The position numbers and the translations under genes were made by a program. DNA of 64,000 bases from Lepiota brunneoincarnata. Taxonomy: Eukaryota > Basidiomycota > Agaricomycetes > Agaricales > Agaricaceae. The notes beneath the pieces are model-generated. The model ran no database searches. It was not told the DNA's origin and worked only from the letters and a program-made list of their open reading frames with translations. Positions 1 through 11,251 of this stretch are shown here, piece after piece; within the stretch, counting starts at the first letter, position 1; each line of letters begins with the position of its first letter. The stretch covers positions 434,001-498,000 of the forward strand of contig JAEBUN010000032.1 of NCBI GenBank assembly GCA_023014365.1. Reading direction: 5' to 3'.

Positions 1-1897
1 AATGCCTCACCGGCTTCTCAAGGTGCGCCTTCATCATCGATTGCGCAATGTAAGTTGCGTTTTTCCCCGTTCTCATTGTCATCACTCATGTTTTCTCTGC
101 TTTTAGGTCTCACTATTTGCCTACCAGTGCATCGCAACCTCCTGCCTCAATGGGAACCACCAGCACCGTGTACTAGGAGGGCTAGAGGAGGGCAAGGAGC
201 TTGAGGAGCTTGCGGAAATCGTCAGGTGGGTGTGGCAAGGACCCCTCCTCCACCATACTCTCTGCCCCACAAACCAACTCCTCTGCTGGCCTCTCCCTTG
301 GCCACTCCAGTGCCAAGACGCGTGATTTCCATTGTGTCATTGTGCAATCCAACCGACGAGTGCTCTGCCAGATTTTCTGCAGAACCCTCGTCAGGTATCC
401 CTGTTGGCAGGCCCTCTGGTAGATTATCCACAGAGGCTTCATCCAGTTCAATGTTGCTGCCCCCTCTCGCTGTCTCTCTGCACACCCTGGACAAGGAAGA
501 CTTGCTGGTGCTCCCTCCCCTGGGTATTGCATCAGGTTCAGAGGTGCCGGGCCCTTCAACAAACTGGCCTTCTTCCCCCATACTCTCTTCTGCTACTTCA
601 ACACATAAGCTTAGTTGTTTTCACAATATATTTGTTCTTTCTGCTGACTTCTGCTTTAGCACATATACCAGCTGCCTTTAAAGGCAAACAGAGGGTGAAA
701 TCATTGGTGCCACCCCCTCTCCCCTTATTCCTGGCAGGTTCTAACTTGTCATCGCGTCCTCTGGTCCCTGAGGTCTCTCAAGCCAACCTCTTTAAAATCT
801 TTAGCTGGTCCTCTTCTCTGGATGGGCAACATGTGCTGGCTTTGCCTAGGTGCCCAACACCATCACCACCTCACTTAGCTGGCACTCCAGTTGAGTCTCC
901 TGCAAGCACCATGGAGATTTCACCTTCTCCAGATTTGGAACTTCTCCTGGAGCCATCTCCCATTCCACAGGAGCTGGCCTTCATTTTTCAAGACTTGCTT
1001 CTGGCCTCACCGCCTCCTGTTCCTTCTCATTTGCCTAGCCTGGTGGTTCTGGAGATCCCTCAAGAGTCTCCTCATGCTGGCCCATCACATCAAAAACATG
1101 TCCTTTTGTCCAAGAAGAGTTCCAACACACAGATGAAGAAATACATTCCCTGAGCTTGCTTTCGACGCTCTGAGGCTGCCAATATTTGGGACCATGGATA
1201 CTGCCACCCAGTCCCGCTCTTTTGTGAGGACTTTCCTAGGCTGCTGGCAGCTAGCCAGCTTTCAGTATGTTCTCCAAGTTTTCTCGTGTTTCCTTACTGA
1301 AGGGTTTTGACATCTACCCCAGTACATGCCACCTCAGTCTCAATGTCCTTCCTGCACTGCTTGTAAGTTGGAGTGCGAGCCTCTGGGCAAGGGTAAGAAG
1401 TGTCGCAGCTGTGACCTCTATAATTAACCCTGCACCTTTGCAGACCATCTGCAAGTCTCGGCTGGTGTTGCAAACGCCCTAGTCACATCTTCACTGACCA
1501 GTGAATACCATAAGTTTCTCTGTTCACTATTTTTCTCTTTTCTTATTCTCTTTATTTTCTAGATCTGGCCGCTTTTGTGCGTGTTGTGTCCTCCAGCTTG
1601 GTCAGCCTGGAGGCAAACCATGTCGCTTATGAGGCTTCGGTGTTTCACCACCATCAGGTGGTTTATCAGTTTGTCCAGGAAATACAAGTTACCCAGATGG
1701 GCCTGGAAGGTAACGATGTGGCATTTGTCAAGATGGGGATGGCTGACTCCATTGAAGACATCAAAGCATTCTTTGAGTTTGCCACCAACTTTCTGGGAGT
1801 CCCGACATATGAAGAATTCAAGGAGCTCAAATCACTTCTCTTCCTCGCTTTCCTGATGACTCAGGATCCGGAGTCTATCTTGGAGGACTTAAACTAG
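1..1897 (+). pseudogene. Intron-containing gene of unknown function, 5' end outside window
   Basis: I do not recognise this gene. At least two plausible introns are seen: about 50-106 (GTAAGT...TTTTAG) and about 1500-1562 (GTGAAT...TTCTAG). A long open stretch at 332-1153 is Ser/Pro-rich and ends in a stop before the next block. At about 1330-1445 there is a cysteine cluster of the form CxxCxxC(x)3Cx(8)CxxC, possibly metal-binding. It is followed by an acidic C-terminal block (1563-1897) rich in Glu, Phe and Val that ends in a stop at 1897. The pieces lie in different frames and I could not join them into one clean model, so the gene is either decayed or has more introns than I placed. It runs in the same direction as the gene at 2550-4562. 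It carries one TAAGCTTA palindrome (606-613). Confidence 0.35.
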
Positions 1898-2549
1898 CTG
1901 CTCCCCTTTTATACCTTTATCTCTTGAATGTAACATCCTATTTTGTCCTGTAGATACATTCACAATTAAAGATTCTTGTCTCTTGGTATCTTTCTGAGTT
2001 AAGCTTGAGGCCCTTCAACAAACCCTGAGCTAAGCTAAGGCTTCCAGCTGCTTATATGTTCATCAGATATTTCTCTGATACTTCTGCAATGCCTATTGAC
2101 ACCTCAATGCACCATGATCCACAATGCGTAGTGATCCGCAATGTGTAGCGACCCAGCTCATCCGCTCCGGTTTACTTACAAGCCAAAACCAGCCTGTCCA
2201 CGATGTTCAAAAAAGCTCATGTCAAACTGTCAAACTGAAGCGCCCCTTGGGACCCATCTCCCCCTAGCCAAATTGAAATCAGTGCCCTCACCATTCCATC
2301 AGAATCCCTGTGCACACTGATAACCACGAGACCCTGGCAACATGTTACCTAATAAGGCAACTGTGGTTCAGCAAGTCTGTCAAAGGCTGGCTACTCAAGA
2401 TTATGGGTTTCCTAGGCCTCTCAGGTCATAAGCTTAGGGTGGAGGGTGCTCTTCATCCACTTGTTATGATTCATCATCACTGCCAATGGCCTTTTCTTAT
2501 AAAAGTGAGGGAGCGACGCCTCATTCTAGCAGACACCCTTCACAAGAAA
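1898..2549. other. Intergenic stretch, no gene seen
   Basis: About 650 bases between two plus-strand genes. The short open frame from 2310 has no recognisable content. The stretch holds one TAAGCTTA palindrome (2429-2436) and presumably the promoter of the gene starting at 2550, but no clear TATA box was identified. Confidence 0.4.
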
Positions 2550-4562
2550 ATGGCTTCTTCTATCCCCCATCTCCAGGTCGAGCTTGACGATCTCATCAGC
2601 AATGCCAAAGGTCATCTTCAGCGCCTGCAAAATGGCCAAGTTGCTTGTCCCCTCATCGAGAAGGCTCTCCTTGCATTCGATGCCCCTGGGGTATGTCTAC
2701 TCTTTCCATGCTTCTCTCACCATTTCTGGATCATTTCTAGTCTGCTTATATTGAAGCATTATCGGAGGATAATGAGGCTATCAAGCTTCATGTCAACGAG
2801 GACTATGTCTTCCATATCTGCAAGCTCTATGAAATTTACCAAAACAACTACCATTCGTCTTATGAGATGCCTGCAATCTATAAGGTGCTCTCTGAATGCT
2901 GTAGCCACATTAATTGCATTTGTTCTGAAGAATCCCACAAATCCAGGACCAAAGAGGCTCAGAACCCATCGTCCACAACTGGCTTTACTTCCTCCAATGT
3001 TACCAAAGGCTCTGCTATCCCCAAACATGTAAGCTTAGTGTTCTTTTGGCTCCAATCATCTTCTCATGTATAAGCTTAGCCTTGCAAAGGTCGCAAGGCC
3101 CCTGTCTCTGCTGCTGTTGTGGTAGACACCGATACCAAGCTTGCTGAGAGTATGACCAGTGCTTCCAACTCCCGAGCAACCAGTGCTGACACGGTAATCT
3201 AGCTGCTTCTCAACCTATTACATTGGCTGAGATAATTGCTCACCTTCAGGACATGATGGTTGATGAGGAGGTCTCTCAAGCTATTGTCGAAGAGGTTTGT
3301 GTAATCTCGCCTTATCACAAGCATTGTTTGTCTACCTCTGACATGGTGCACCAGCTCTACTCCCCCTAACCACTGATTCTGACTTCATCCTTCGCTAGGA
3401 GGCCATTAAAAAGTCCTCCTCATCTAAAGGCACCGTCTGTCATATCCATGCCAACTCAGAGTCTAATCACTTAAACTTGGGCTTCTCGATTCCACATGTG
3501 CTCCACACAACAACCCTCTGCCCTCCAACTCGGCCCCAACTTGCTCCGACCGCAACCCACTGCCCCGATCATGCAACCACCTCCACATGTGCCATGGTCA
3601 CCTGACCCTCGGTGTCTCTAGTTCCAGTCTCCATTTCCTGTCCATAGTCAAGATACATTATCAGTCTCCATACCTGTACCAGTTTCCATTCCATTTGTAA
3701 CCTGTTCGTAATCCATTTGTAACTATATTGGCCTCTGCTTTGCTCCGCACATAATCAGTATGAGTCATAGTTCATAAGGCCAGTAGTATATATACTGTAG
3801 GTACTTGGCTTGTACTCCTCAGTCTGATAATCAAATCGAGCAGCGGACCAGCTCCCTGTTCTCTATCCTCTCCTCTCTTCTGCCTCGCTCCGCTTCGGCC
3901 CCGACTTCCTGAAATACGGACTAGGACAGTAGGAGGGCACAGCACATACGCTGAGGCCACAAGCCCAGCCCCCTGCCCGACGTACTCTGCCTCGGTCCCG
4001 AAGTCTACATACTGACTTTGCCCTGTCCCCCGGTTACCTTATATCAAGGATACCACCCTGACCCTCCACTTCGGTCCTGACCCGCACTGGCTCTAACACC
4101 GTCTGTCTTCTTCCCTATTGTCAAGTTCCCAATATGAACACTAAACACTGCTGTTATGCCCAGGCTGAACAGGTTCTAGCCAAAGCCAACACCAATACTG
4201 CCAAGCATGCCCGTACCAAGTTTACTTCCGATGAGCACACCTTTGCAGGCTTATCTGGTGGGCAATTTCTCACTTCTATTCACTAAGCTTAACAGTTCTG
4301 ACACTTCTCCCAGGTGGCTCATTTGCTCCAGGAACTCCAAAACCTCCTGTCTCACTCTTGCGACAAGTATGAGTCCGAATCTCGTGGTGATGACGCTCAG
4401 TCAGTCAAATGCGACCTCAATTCGCTCAGCTGGGACTTCATCGATGCTATTCCCTTGCTTGAAGCCAACTTAAAGAGGTTCCAACTCCTCATTCAAGAGT
4501 GCATCCATCTCAAAAGCCTTTTGCGCAACCTCTCCGACTTGGACAAGTCCTCCCCCACTTAA
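2550..4562 (+). CDS. Multi-exon gene of unknown function, interrupted by a solo LTR
   Basis: The ATG at 2550 opens a gene with well-supported exons: 2550-2690, 2741-3028, 3080-3193, 3250-3294 and 3399-3437. The last resumes at 4104 after the LTR insertion. A final block runs 4314-4562 to a TAA stop. Introns 1-4 are GT-AG and 50-104 nt long, and all four junctions keep frame. Removing the LTR plus one 5-bp TSD rejoins exon 5 in frame. The last junction (about 4257/4314) is 1 nt out of frame with the obvious GT-AG pair, so there is either a small indel or a splice site I missed. The protein is Ser/Glu-rich with scattered Cys/His and a helical C-terminus, and no family is recognised. TAAGCTTA lies at both ends of intron 2 (donor 3029, acceptor 3079) and near the branch region of the last intron (4284). 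Confidence 0.5.
3433..4103 (+). mobile_element. Solo LTR (661 bp, 3438-4098) with 5-bp TSD CCGTC
   Basis: The element begins TGTCATATCC and ends GGCTCTAACA (TG...CA). It is flanked on both sides by CCGTC (3433-3437 and 4099-4103). A TATA-like AGTATATATA lies near 3785, consistent with an LTR promoter on the plus strand. No internal retroelement genes are present, so it is a solo LTR left by LTR-LTR recombination. Excision of one TSD plus the LTR restores the exon frame of the host gene. Confidence 0.85.
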
Positions 4563-4638
4563 GCTTAACGCTTTTACAGTCCCCAGGATAGTTTTCCTTC
4601 GATAAGTAGATAGTTCTGTCCACAATATCAGGTTTTTT

Positions 4639-6345
4639 CTATCCCTCCAACTCTTCTGGCTCCCATCTGTCACTAGGCTCATCCTCAGTAGTCTCCTCCA
4701 GGGTCTTCAGTCCCTCTGGTGACAGATCTAACAATTCTTGTAACTCCAGTGGCAATGGCATATGTTTTCTGGCTAAGTAGGGAATTACTCTGAACACTGC
4801 CACTTTATTCTGCCATACAGAACTGTCCCATTCTGCCAGGACATAAGATCCTCCCTTTGATCTAGATATGACCACCATGGGTCCTAGATAACTGGGTTTC
4901 ATCTTCCTGTCTGCTGAGCTCTCTATAGCTGTGTTTCTCACTAATACTAAATCTCCTGGGCCAAAGTGATAATCTTTTATCTTATGTGCTGCTTGTCATT
5001 CCATCTCCCAAGCCTTGCTAAGCTTAGTGTCTGAAACATGCTGACACACCTCCTCAACATGCTGAACATGTTTTGCCAAAGTCTGAGCTCAGTATCCTAT
5101 CAACTCGGCCATGGTTAAGTACTTATTCGGTAGTTGTACTAGCCAAGTGGCCTCTTTGACATCCAGAGGTAGCATCGGGTGTGCTCCAGTTACCAGAAAG
5201 TATGGGGAACACCCCATTCCTTTTCTAATGGTTATCCAATCTGCCCACATAACATGCAGTAGGTGCCAATACCACTTTTTGACATCTCCATCTGTAGCTT
5301 TGTACAACATTTGCCGCACATCCCAGTGGGCTCTCTCAATAATCCGGAATTGTAAGGAGATATCGTTACTCCTTTTATCCCATATTTTTCTTCCAGCCAT
5401 CAAACAGCTTTCTTAAATGGAGAACCATTGTCTGTGACAATCTTCACTATACAGCCCCATCAGCAAATGATATCTTCAAATAACCACTGCGCAATTGAAC
5501 TAGCATTCTCTTTTCTCAAAGCTTTTGCCTCCATCCAGGATGACAGTCCACACCTTCCATGCACAATGTAGCTACACCCATTAGAACTTGGTGTCATATG
5601 TAGCATGTCCACATGTAGCACTTGGAATATTGATGGTGTGGGCATTACTATTGGCAGCGTCTCAATGATTGCCTTTTGCCGTTGCTGGCATAGATGGCAC
5701 GATTGCACATACCAAGCTACATCTCCTTCAACTTCCAGCCACCAGAACCTCTGCATTATAAGCTTAGTGGTTGTGTATATTCCTCTGTGCCCTAGGAAGT
5801 CATGGCTGGCTCACAACATATATGTACATATGCTGCTCCTTATCCACTACTAGCTGATGTTGACTGCTAGGACTTATCCTATACAGTCTCCCCTCTTCAT
5901 CCAAGAAGAAATGCTCCACCATATACTTAAGCTTATGCAGATCTGGCTCATCCAAGCCTTCAGCTGCGCTACTGCCCCCTGTTTTCAGGAATTCCCTGAC
6001 TTTGGGTATTCTTCCGTCTTGTATTCGCACTGTATCTGTCCTATGCAATTCATCATACACTTCCTCTATCTCAGTCAACTTTTCCTCTTTGAAATCTGGC
6101 ACTAGCCTGACATCTGTCATTAAGCTTAGTACTTGTCGATGGTTTTCTGGGCATGCTGGGTCTTCTATAACCCTAAGCTTAGCCTGTTGTTCATCCAAGT
6201 ACTCTTCCCAAGCTTGATCCAGCTTATACTCAAAATCATACACATCACGCGCCAGACCCTGGTTGAAGCCAGAGCAACTGTCGATCTCATCACAGAAGGC
6301 TTCCAAGGGTAACGGATCTGCAGCCCCTGGATCTTCTTTGATCAA
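4639..6345 (-). pseudogene. G1 integrase region
   Basis: Broken into three main open pieces (6345-5800, 5756-5460, 4941-4639) plus short in-between segments. An H..H..C..C zinc-binding region precedes CHLCQQRQKA at about 5690. Core acidic residues lie in LHVDMLHM (about 5620) and IVTDNGSPF (about 5430). The C-terminal segment at 4941-4639 has the KGGSYVL type of fold region seen at the end of fungal Gypsy integrases. The protein would insert the cDNA into host DNA. Several in-frame stops and frame changes mean it is not functional as it stands. Confidence 0.75.
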
Positions 6346-6417
6346 CTTGAACTCCTCTCCCTCGTCCTCAGATCCGTTGTCGAAACGATGGGCTGTCTCA
6401 TCACCAGGATAGTAACG

Positions 6418-8069
6418 TCATCTGGACAGTCCATCCGGCCCAAATGTCTTCCCTTCTTTGTGTACTAGCGTGAAGTGGAACGATCTAATGAAGTCCACCC
6501 AACGGTTTACAGTAGCATTTGGGAGTTTTCCTGGGTTGTTTAACATCCCAAAGAGAAACTTTGTGTCTGTTTCCACTACTAGATTTCTCGATCCCCACAA
6601 TAAATATTTCTCCTGTTCCAGCACCATTCTTAAGCTGCATAGCTCTTGCTTGGGCTGAGAATACCTCTGCTGTCTCTTGTCCAATAATATTGACCCAAAC
6701 TTTGCATAATGTATAAGCTTAGCATCTTCTACATCTCTCTGATATATATAGTATCCCACCACCCTCCATGAGGTATCCACAGCTACTACTATGGGTTGTT
6801 TACTCGGAAATTTGGGGTTCCTGGTCAGGAAACAGCGCTGAATTGCATCTTTCAGCTCCTGCTGCACTTTCCGTTCATTTTCTCCCCATTCAAACTCTTG
6901 TCCCTTCTTAAGCTTTTTGTATAGAGGTGCAGCAATGGCTATGAACTTCGGGATATGATTCCTGCAGCACATAGCTGTTCCTAGAAAACCCCTTAGCTCT
7001 GAGACATTCTTGCAATCCCCCCATCTTAAAATTTTTCCGATGGTGTCTGTGGCAGGCAACCATCCTTTATAGGAGCATTCAAAACCCACTACGGTGATTT
7101 CATCAGCGCAGATAGTTGTCTTGGGCCCAGAGAAGGTTCCCCCTATGTATTTCATCCTCTGTAGAATCCTATTGACCATCTGCATGTGTTCCCATACAAA
7201 TCTTCAGATCCCTGGGTTCTTTTTCAACATCTCTTCAGTGCCATCTGGCAACTTGTATCTGGTTTTCAGGCCTCTAATAGGTACATCATCTATGTACGGC
7301 ATCGTGTATTCTGGTATCTCACTGGCTAGGATTGCTGTTACATCCTCATGAAATATAGGCACTGAATTGGTCCATCCCATAGGTAGTGTCACTAAGCGCA
7401 GTGCTCCAACAGGTGTCTGGAACGTTGTTAAGTCCTGAGATGACTCAGCTAACAATTGCTCGTCATATCCAACATACAGATCCAGGATGCCTCCACAAGC
7501 CCTTCCTGCAAAGTGCATCACCAAATCTTCCATTGCTGGCAGCAGCCCTGAATGTGCTATTGTTACTCTGTTCAGCAGTTCCAAGCTGTGTACCAGTCTC
7601 AAACTTTTTCCATCTTTCTTTACCACACAGAACCATCTGGATCTATAGGATGAGTTTGATGGCTCATATACACAGCAGCACTAATCTTTCTTTTTGTAAT
7701 GGCACAGACTTCATCATAGATTGCTGGTGGAATTGGAATGGGCTTTTCAACTAACGGAGTATGTTCTACCATTGGTATCTTGATCAGCAGGAAGAAATCT
7801 TCCCTAAAACATCCCTTTTCCTCATCTGTCCAGGTGAATGCCTTCTCTTGAAGCATCATGATGTGGTGTATCAGCTTTCTTTCCTCTGGCCACAAGAAAT
7901 CCCCTGCATGGGCTTCGTCCAGCTTAAGCTTATGCTCCTCAGTATATCTGCCTGTCAGGACAAACTCTGGAGGATGCATGCTAAGCTCAGGCATTTCTGC
8001 CAGTGGGTCCCCTTTTATTTCTTGTTTTATCCTGAATCTCTCTGGTAAATCACCCAACACTGGCCTCAC
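6418..8069 (-). pseudogene. G1 reverse transcriptase and RNase H region
   Basis: Three long pieces: 8069-7620 (RT N-terminal), 7626-7204 (RT palm) and 7185-6418 (thumb, connection and RNase H). The polymerase motif is YIDD, within TMPYIDDVPIRG near 7290, so both catalytic aspartates are retained. RNase H begins with VVAVDTSW (about 6780) and continues to the VHKEGK...DGLSR end typical of Gypsy RNase H. Stops between the pieces mark it as a pseudogene. The codons at 7925 and 6713 contain the TAAGCTTA palindrome as Lys-Leu. Confidence 0.8.
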
Positions 8070-8399
8070 TTTTAATGCTACTGGTTTATATTTCTTCCCA
8101 GCCAGGCATTATACCATATCTTCTTCATCTTCTTCTGTTTTGAAGACAGTTATTCCCTGGTCCTCTGTGCCCTGTGCATTGGCTATGCATCCTAGGCACA
8201 ATAACACCATCGCTTTATCTTCTTGTGGACAGTCCTCATCGCATATGACTCAGTCAATGAACATTAGCTGTAGCTCGGCCTCTGAGAAGCTTCCTTTCGC
8301 TAAGCTTAGTGTTTTGTGTGACGACAGGGCCCTTCTCATCATCATAGTCTATTATACAAGCCACCTCTCCTTGTCCCTTAGTCAACTCATCGAGGTTTC

Positions 8400-8786
8400 T
8401 TGAAAATTTTGACTGTTTTCTCTAAGCTTAAGAGGATTACACTCTCCTCGAGCATAAGTTGGCAACACAGCCCTTTCTCTGGTATTTGGGTCCATAATAA
8501 CCAAGGTTTGCTTGCCACTGGCACTATTCCTGACTTTGCTAGCAGTCATTACATCAAACGGTCATCCCAGCAGTACTCGATATGCAGGGTTGCAAACTAT
8601 GTGAACTTGCAAATAGATTGTGACTCCCCCGCAGGTAAAGCTTACATTCTTTGCCAACCCACAAGTCTTTTCAACCTGCCCATTCGCACTCTGCAAATTA
8701 ATTGTAGTGTCTGGGTTCCAAGAAACTTGACATGCAATCACCGCTTCCTGACTCATAGATATGATCTGTGACCCACTATCTAGCAA
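8400..8786 (-). pseudogene. G1 aspartic protease region
   Basis: The minus-strand frame starts with LDSGSQ, the catalytic aspartate motif of retroviral-type proteases. About 70 residues later, at the end of 8562, comes the LLG flap/substrate region. An in-frame TGA follows at the position where this family normally has Arg (LLG-R-PF), consistent with CGA-to-TGA decay. The frame then continues into the PR-RT linker. Confidence 0.65.
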
Positions 8787-9111
8787 GGCCTCTTCCTACT
8801 GAATCCCATTTATCAGAGTCAGAACTACTCTCAACGGTTTGCATTCTTTAGCAATAAACACTTGCCGTCCCCTGTCTCTTCTGGGAAGTGACTCCAAGTA
8901 CTGCATGATTGGATCCTGAGCTACCCAGGCTTGTATTGCCAAGCCTTCTCAGAGCACTGTATCATACTTCCAAGAGCCATCTGCCAACTCCATTATCATG
9001 ACCTGTACTGGCCCACTATTAATTTCCATATCTTCTGTATCATCTTCCAAGGGCCCAACTCCTGCTATTAAGCTTTGGTTTGTGGGTACCCATTTTCTCA
9101 TAATTCGCTCT

Positions 9112-9944
9112 CTATAAGCATTCCTGTATATTGGTAACAATGCCAGCGTGGATGGCAGCCGTTTCCAACATCTCCATGCGCTGCTTCAGACGGCGGATTT
9201 CTTCTTCCACTGGTGACCTTTGGTTTTCTGACCTTGGGAACGCTTTCTGTGCAAACACTGCTGCCACTGGCACTTGCAGTAACTCAGGCTCAACCTCTGG
9301 CAGTTCTGGTACCTGAACAAAGAGTTGTTCCTTTGTCACATAGTACTTTGCTACTTTCTCTTTAATAGGCCCTTCTCCTCGAGGGATACTCAAGCCATCT
9401 CCCATATATATTTTGTTCCCTTTGACTCTAATTCGGCTGGCTTGTTTATCCACCTCCATGTCCAGGCAGAATAACCAACTATGCCCCAATAACCAACAGT
9501 AGAAACACTTGTGATTGGAAAGCGACCCTGCTGGCCCACTTCCAGTATTCCTCTGAGCGTGATTATAGCCGGCATGATTATGTCTGTCCTTTGCCAAACT
9601 CTCTAAGTATGATTTTAAAGTATGCCCCTGGATATTCATGAGGTCCTTAAGCTCAGCGAGACCACCTGCCATCTGTGAGACTTCATCCTGAAACTTCTGC
9701 TTTAAGCTTTGCAGCTCTCGCTTTACTACAGGGTCATAAGTCCCTGTTCCAGACGTTGCAGGTGGATGGCTCATCAATGCCAAGTTCACCGGCCTTGAAT
9801 CCTGATGAAGGGATCACATAAGTGTTTTGCCAATCAAAATTTCAATGGTTTTATCCACAATGATCCTCCAATCATAGGGGTCCTCTTCACGTAAATCCTT
9901 TGCAGTTAGTGCCGACCCATTGCTTGTGGTTCTACATGCCCCAG
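9112..9944 (-). pseudogene. G1 gag, C-terminal part with zinc knuckle
   Basis: Gag binds and packages the element RNA. The zinc knuckle is CFYCWLLGHSWLFC (CX2CX4HX4C), encoded near 9460-9510. Upstream is a coiled region (VVKRELQSLKQKFQDEV). An in-frame TGA lies near 9810. Upstream the frame reads DPYDWRIIVDKT and stops at the boundary of the solo LTR at 9944. Across that LTR it continues in frame into 11252-12212 once the LTR and one CCGG are removed. Confidence 0.7.
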
Positions 9945-9969
9945 TGATACGCCAATTTCACGCCTATAC

Positions 9970-10254
9970 ATGAATTCCGTACTCCGGAACAATTCTCTAC
10001 ATAGAATCATTGGCTATATCATTAAAGAACTCTATAGAGGATTGGTACTATATCCCGTAGTAGCCAGTTCAACCGAACTGAGGATATTCGAGCCTCGGAA
10101 GTGTTCAAACCAGCTCATTATCACTAAGCTTAGTGAACCAAGCTATCAGAACGCTCTCCGGAGGGATTCAGGGCTCTACATAGCCTATCGAGTATACCCC
10201 GGTCGCATCCAGGGACCTTACGAGCAGTTTTCTGATGAACCCGAATGCGTTTGA
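9970..10254 (+). CDS. LTR-borne open reading frame, 94 codons, function unknown
   Basis: Runs from ATG to TGA inside the 1.3-kb LTR. The same frame is open in truncated copy B (minus strand, 12657-12367, 96 codons). In copy C (from about 30861) it is broken only by one TGA where A has CGA. The predicted product is basic with no recognised domain or signal peptide. Copies differ mainly at CpG sites, so openness may reflect youth rather than selection. Confidence 0.25.
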   Translation: MNSVLRNNSLHRIIGYIIKELYRGLVLYPVVASSTELRIFEPRKCSNQLIITKLSEPSYQNALRRDSGLYIAYRVYPGRIQGPYEQFSDEPECV

Positions 10255-10861
10255 ACATAAAAGAATGTACCTAGCGGCTGTCGCAGGCGTATTACGTCTA
10301 TAGCGAATTCAATAATGATGACCGGACCACGGAACGGAATGTCCAATGTTCGGGAGGCAATACCCGATGCCCAAAACCCTAGAAATATCAAAGACTCCTA
10401 ATTAACGAGTGCTTTGTGGGTCCTGGCACTTCGGCATACTGCTTAACTGAGATTAATTACAACGGATCAAGGGATTGTCCATCCGCTATACATTCCGATC
10501 ATAATTGATCCGGAAACTTAACGCGCTCGCGTGGACGCAGAATAATGCAGACGAGCACGGAACACGTCTGGCTGGATTGCCATTCGTTAATCAGAGAAAA
10601 ACCCATAACCCAGGGTGAGGTAGAAATGCTGCCGAACCTTCCAAAATGTTCCACAGTGCCTGTAACAATTAAGCTTATTGTTTTCTATTTCATATTTACT
10701 ATCTCTCGTATGTATCTAAACAATATAAATACGGTCGCACTTGTTTGTGAAGAAGCAAGAGGTCTCACCCCTGCTTCCACACGCAAGTCTGCAAGCCGTG
10801 ATCAAGAACGGTTTCAGAGGGCTATTTAGTGTGCGTCGTTAAGTGTGATTTCTTCGGTTGT

Positions 10862-10982
10862 TGACCAACCCAGAGACAGAGACAGAGACCAGAGTTTAGA
10901 GTTTAGAGTTCCAGAGTGCTAGAGACAGAGACAGAGACAGAGACCAGAGTTCAGAGACCAGAGACCAGAGACCAGAGACCCA
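10862..10982 (+). repeat. GAGACA/CAGAGA purine-rich microsatellite in LTR copy A
   Basis: Imperfect runs of AGAGAC and CAGAGAC interspersed with GAGTTTA units. The equivalent tract in copy C lies at about 31758-31868. It sits downstream of the TATA-like box, probably in the R-U5 part of the LTR. Confidence 0.7.
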
Positions 10983-11251
10983 GCGCTTTGAATTGGCAGG
11001 GATTGTCCTTTCATTGTTGCACCGTACGGCTAAGATAACTTCAACAGCTGTTCGTTAACCTCTAAAAACACTACTCTCTTGAATTTCGCTGTCAGAACGC
11101 ACCCCCAGAACACCCTAAAAGATGAAACTGTTCATTATCTATCTCATTCCACTTGTATTAGCTTAAGCTTATCGAATTGCGGCTAAGCTTAGTGAAAACA
11201 AGCCCACTATCTATATTAAAACCAACGAAAGTTTCTCCACCTTTTCACCGG

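Larger units (their letters stand above)
9941..11251 (+). mobile_element. Solo LTR, 1.3-kb family copy A (9945-11247), 4-bp TSD CCGG
   Basis: Starts TGATACGCC and ends CTTTTCA. Flanks are CCAG (9941-9944) and CCGG (11248-11251), a 4-bp TSD with one CpG-to-CpA change. Length 1303 bp, against 1300 bp for copy C at 30833-32132. It carries a TATA-like TATAAATAC at about 10718, a purine-rich GAGACA microsatellite, and two open frames of about 94 codons. It is inserted plus-strand into the minus-strand G1 gag. A 4-bp TSD with TG...CA ends fits a Gypsy-type integrase. Confidence 0.85.

Noticed and set aside
182..681. Four overlapping ORFs on both strands
   Set aside because: Ser/Pro-rich sequence keeps several frames open by composition; only the plus-strand gene context is kept.
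10545..10829. Second LTR ORF as a real gene
   Set aside because: It overlaps the TATA-like promoter box and its openness is explained by recent common origin of copies A and C. Mentioned only in the LTR finding.
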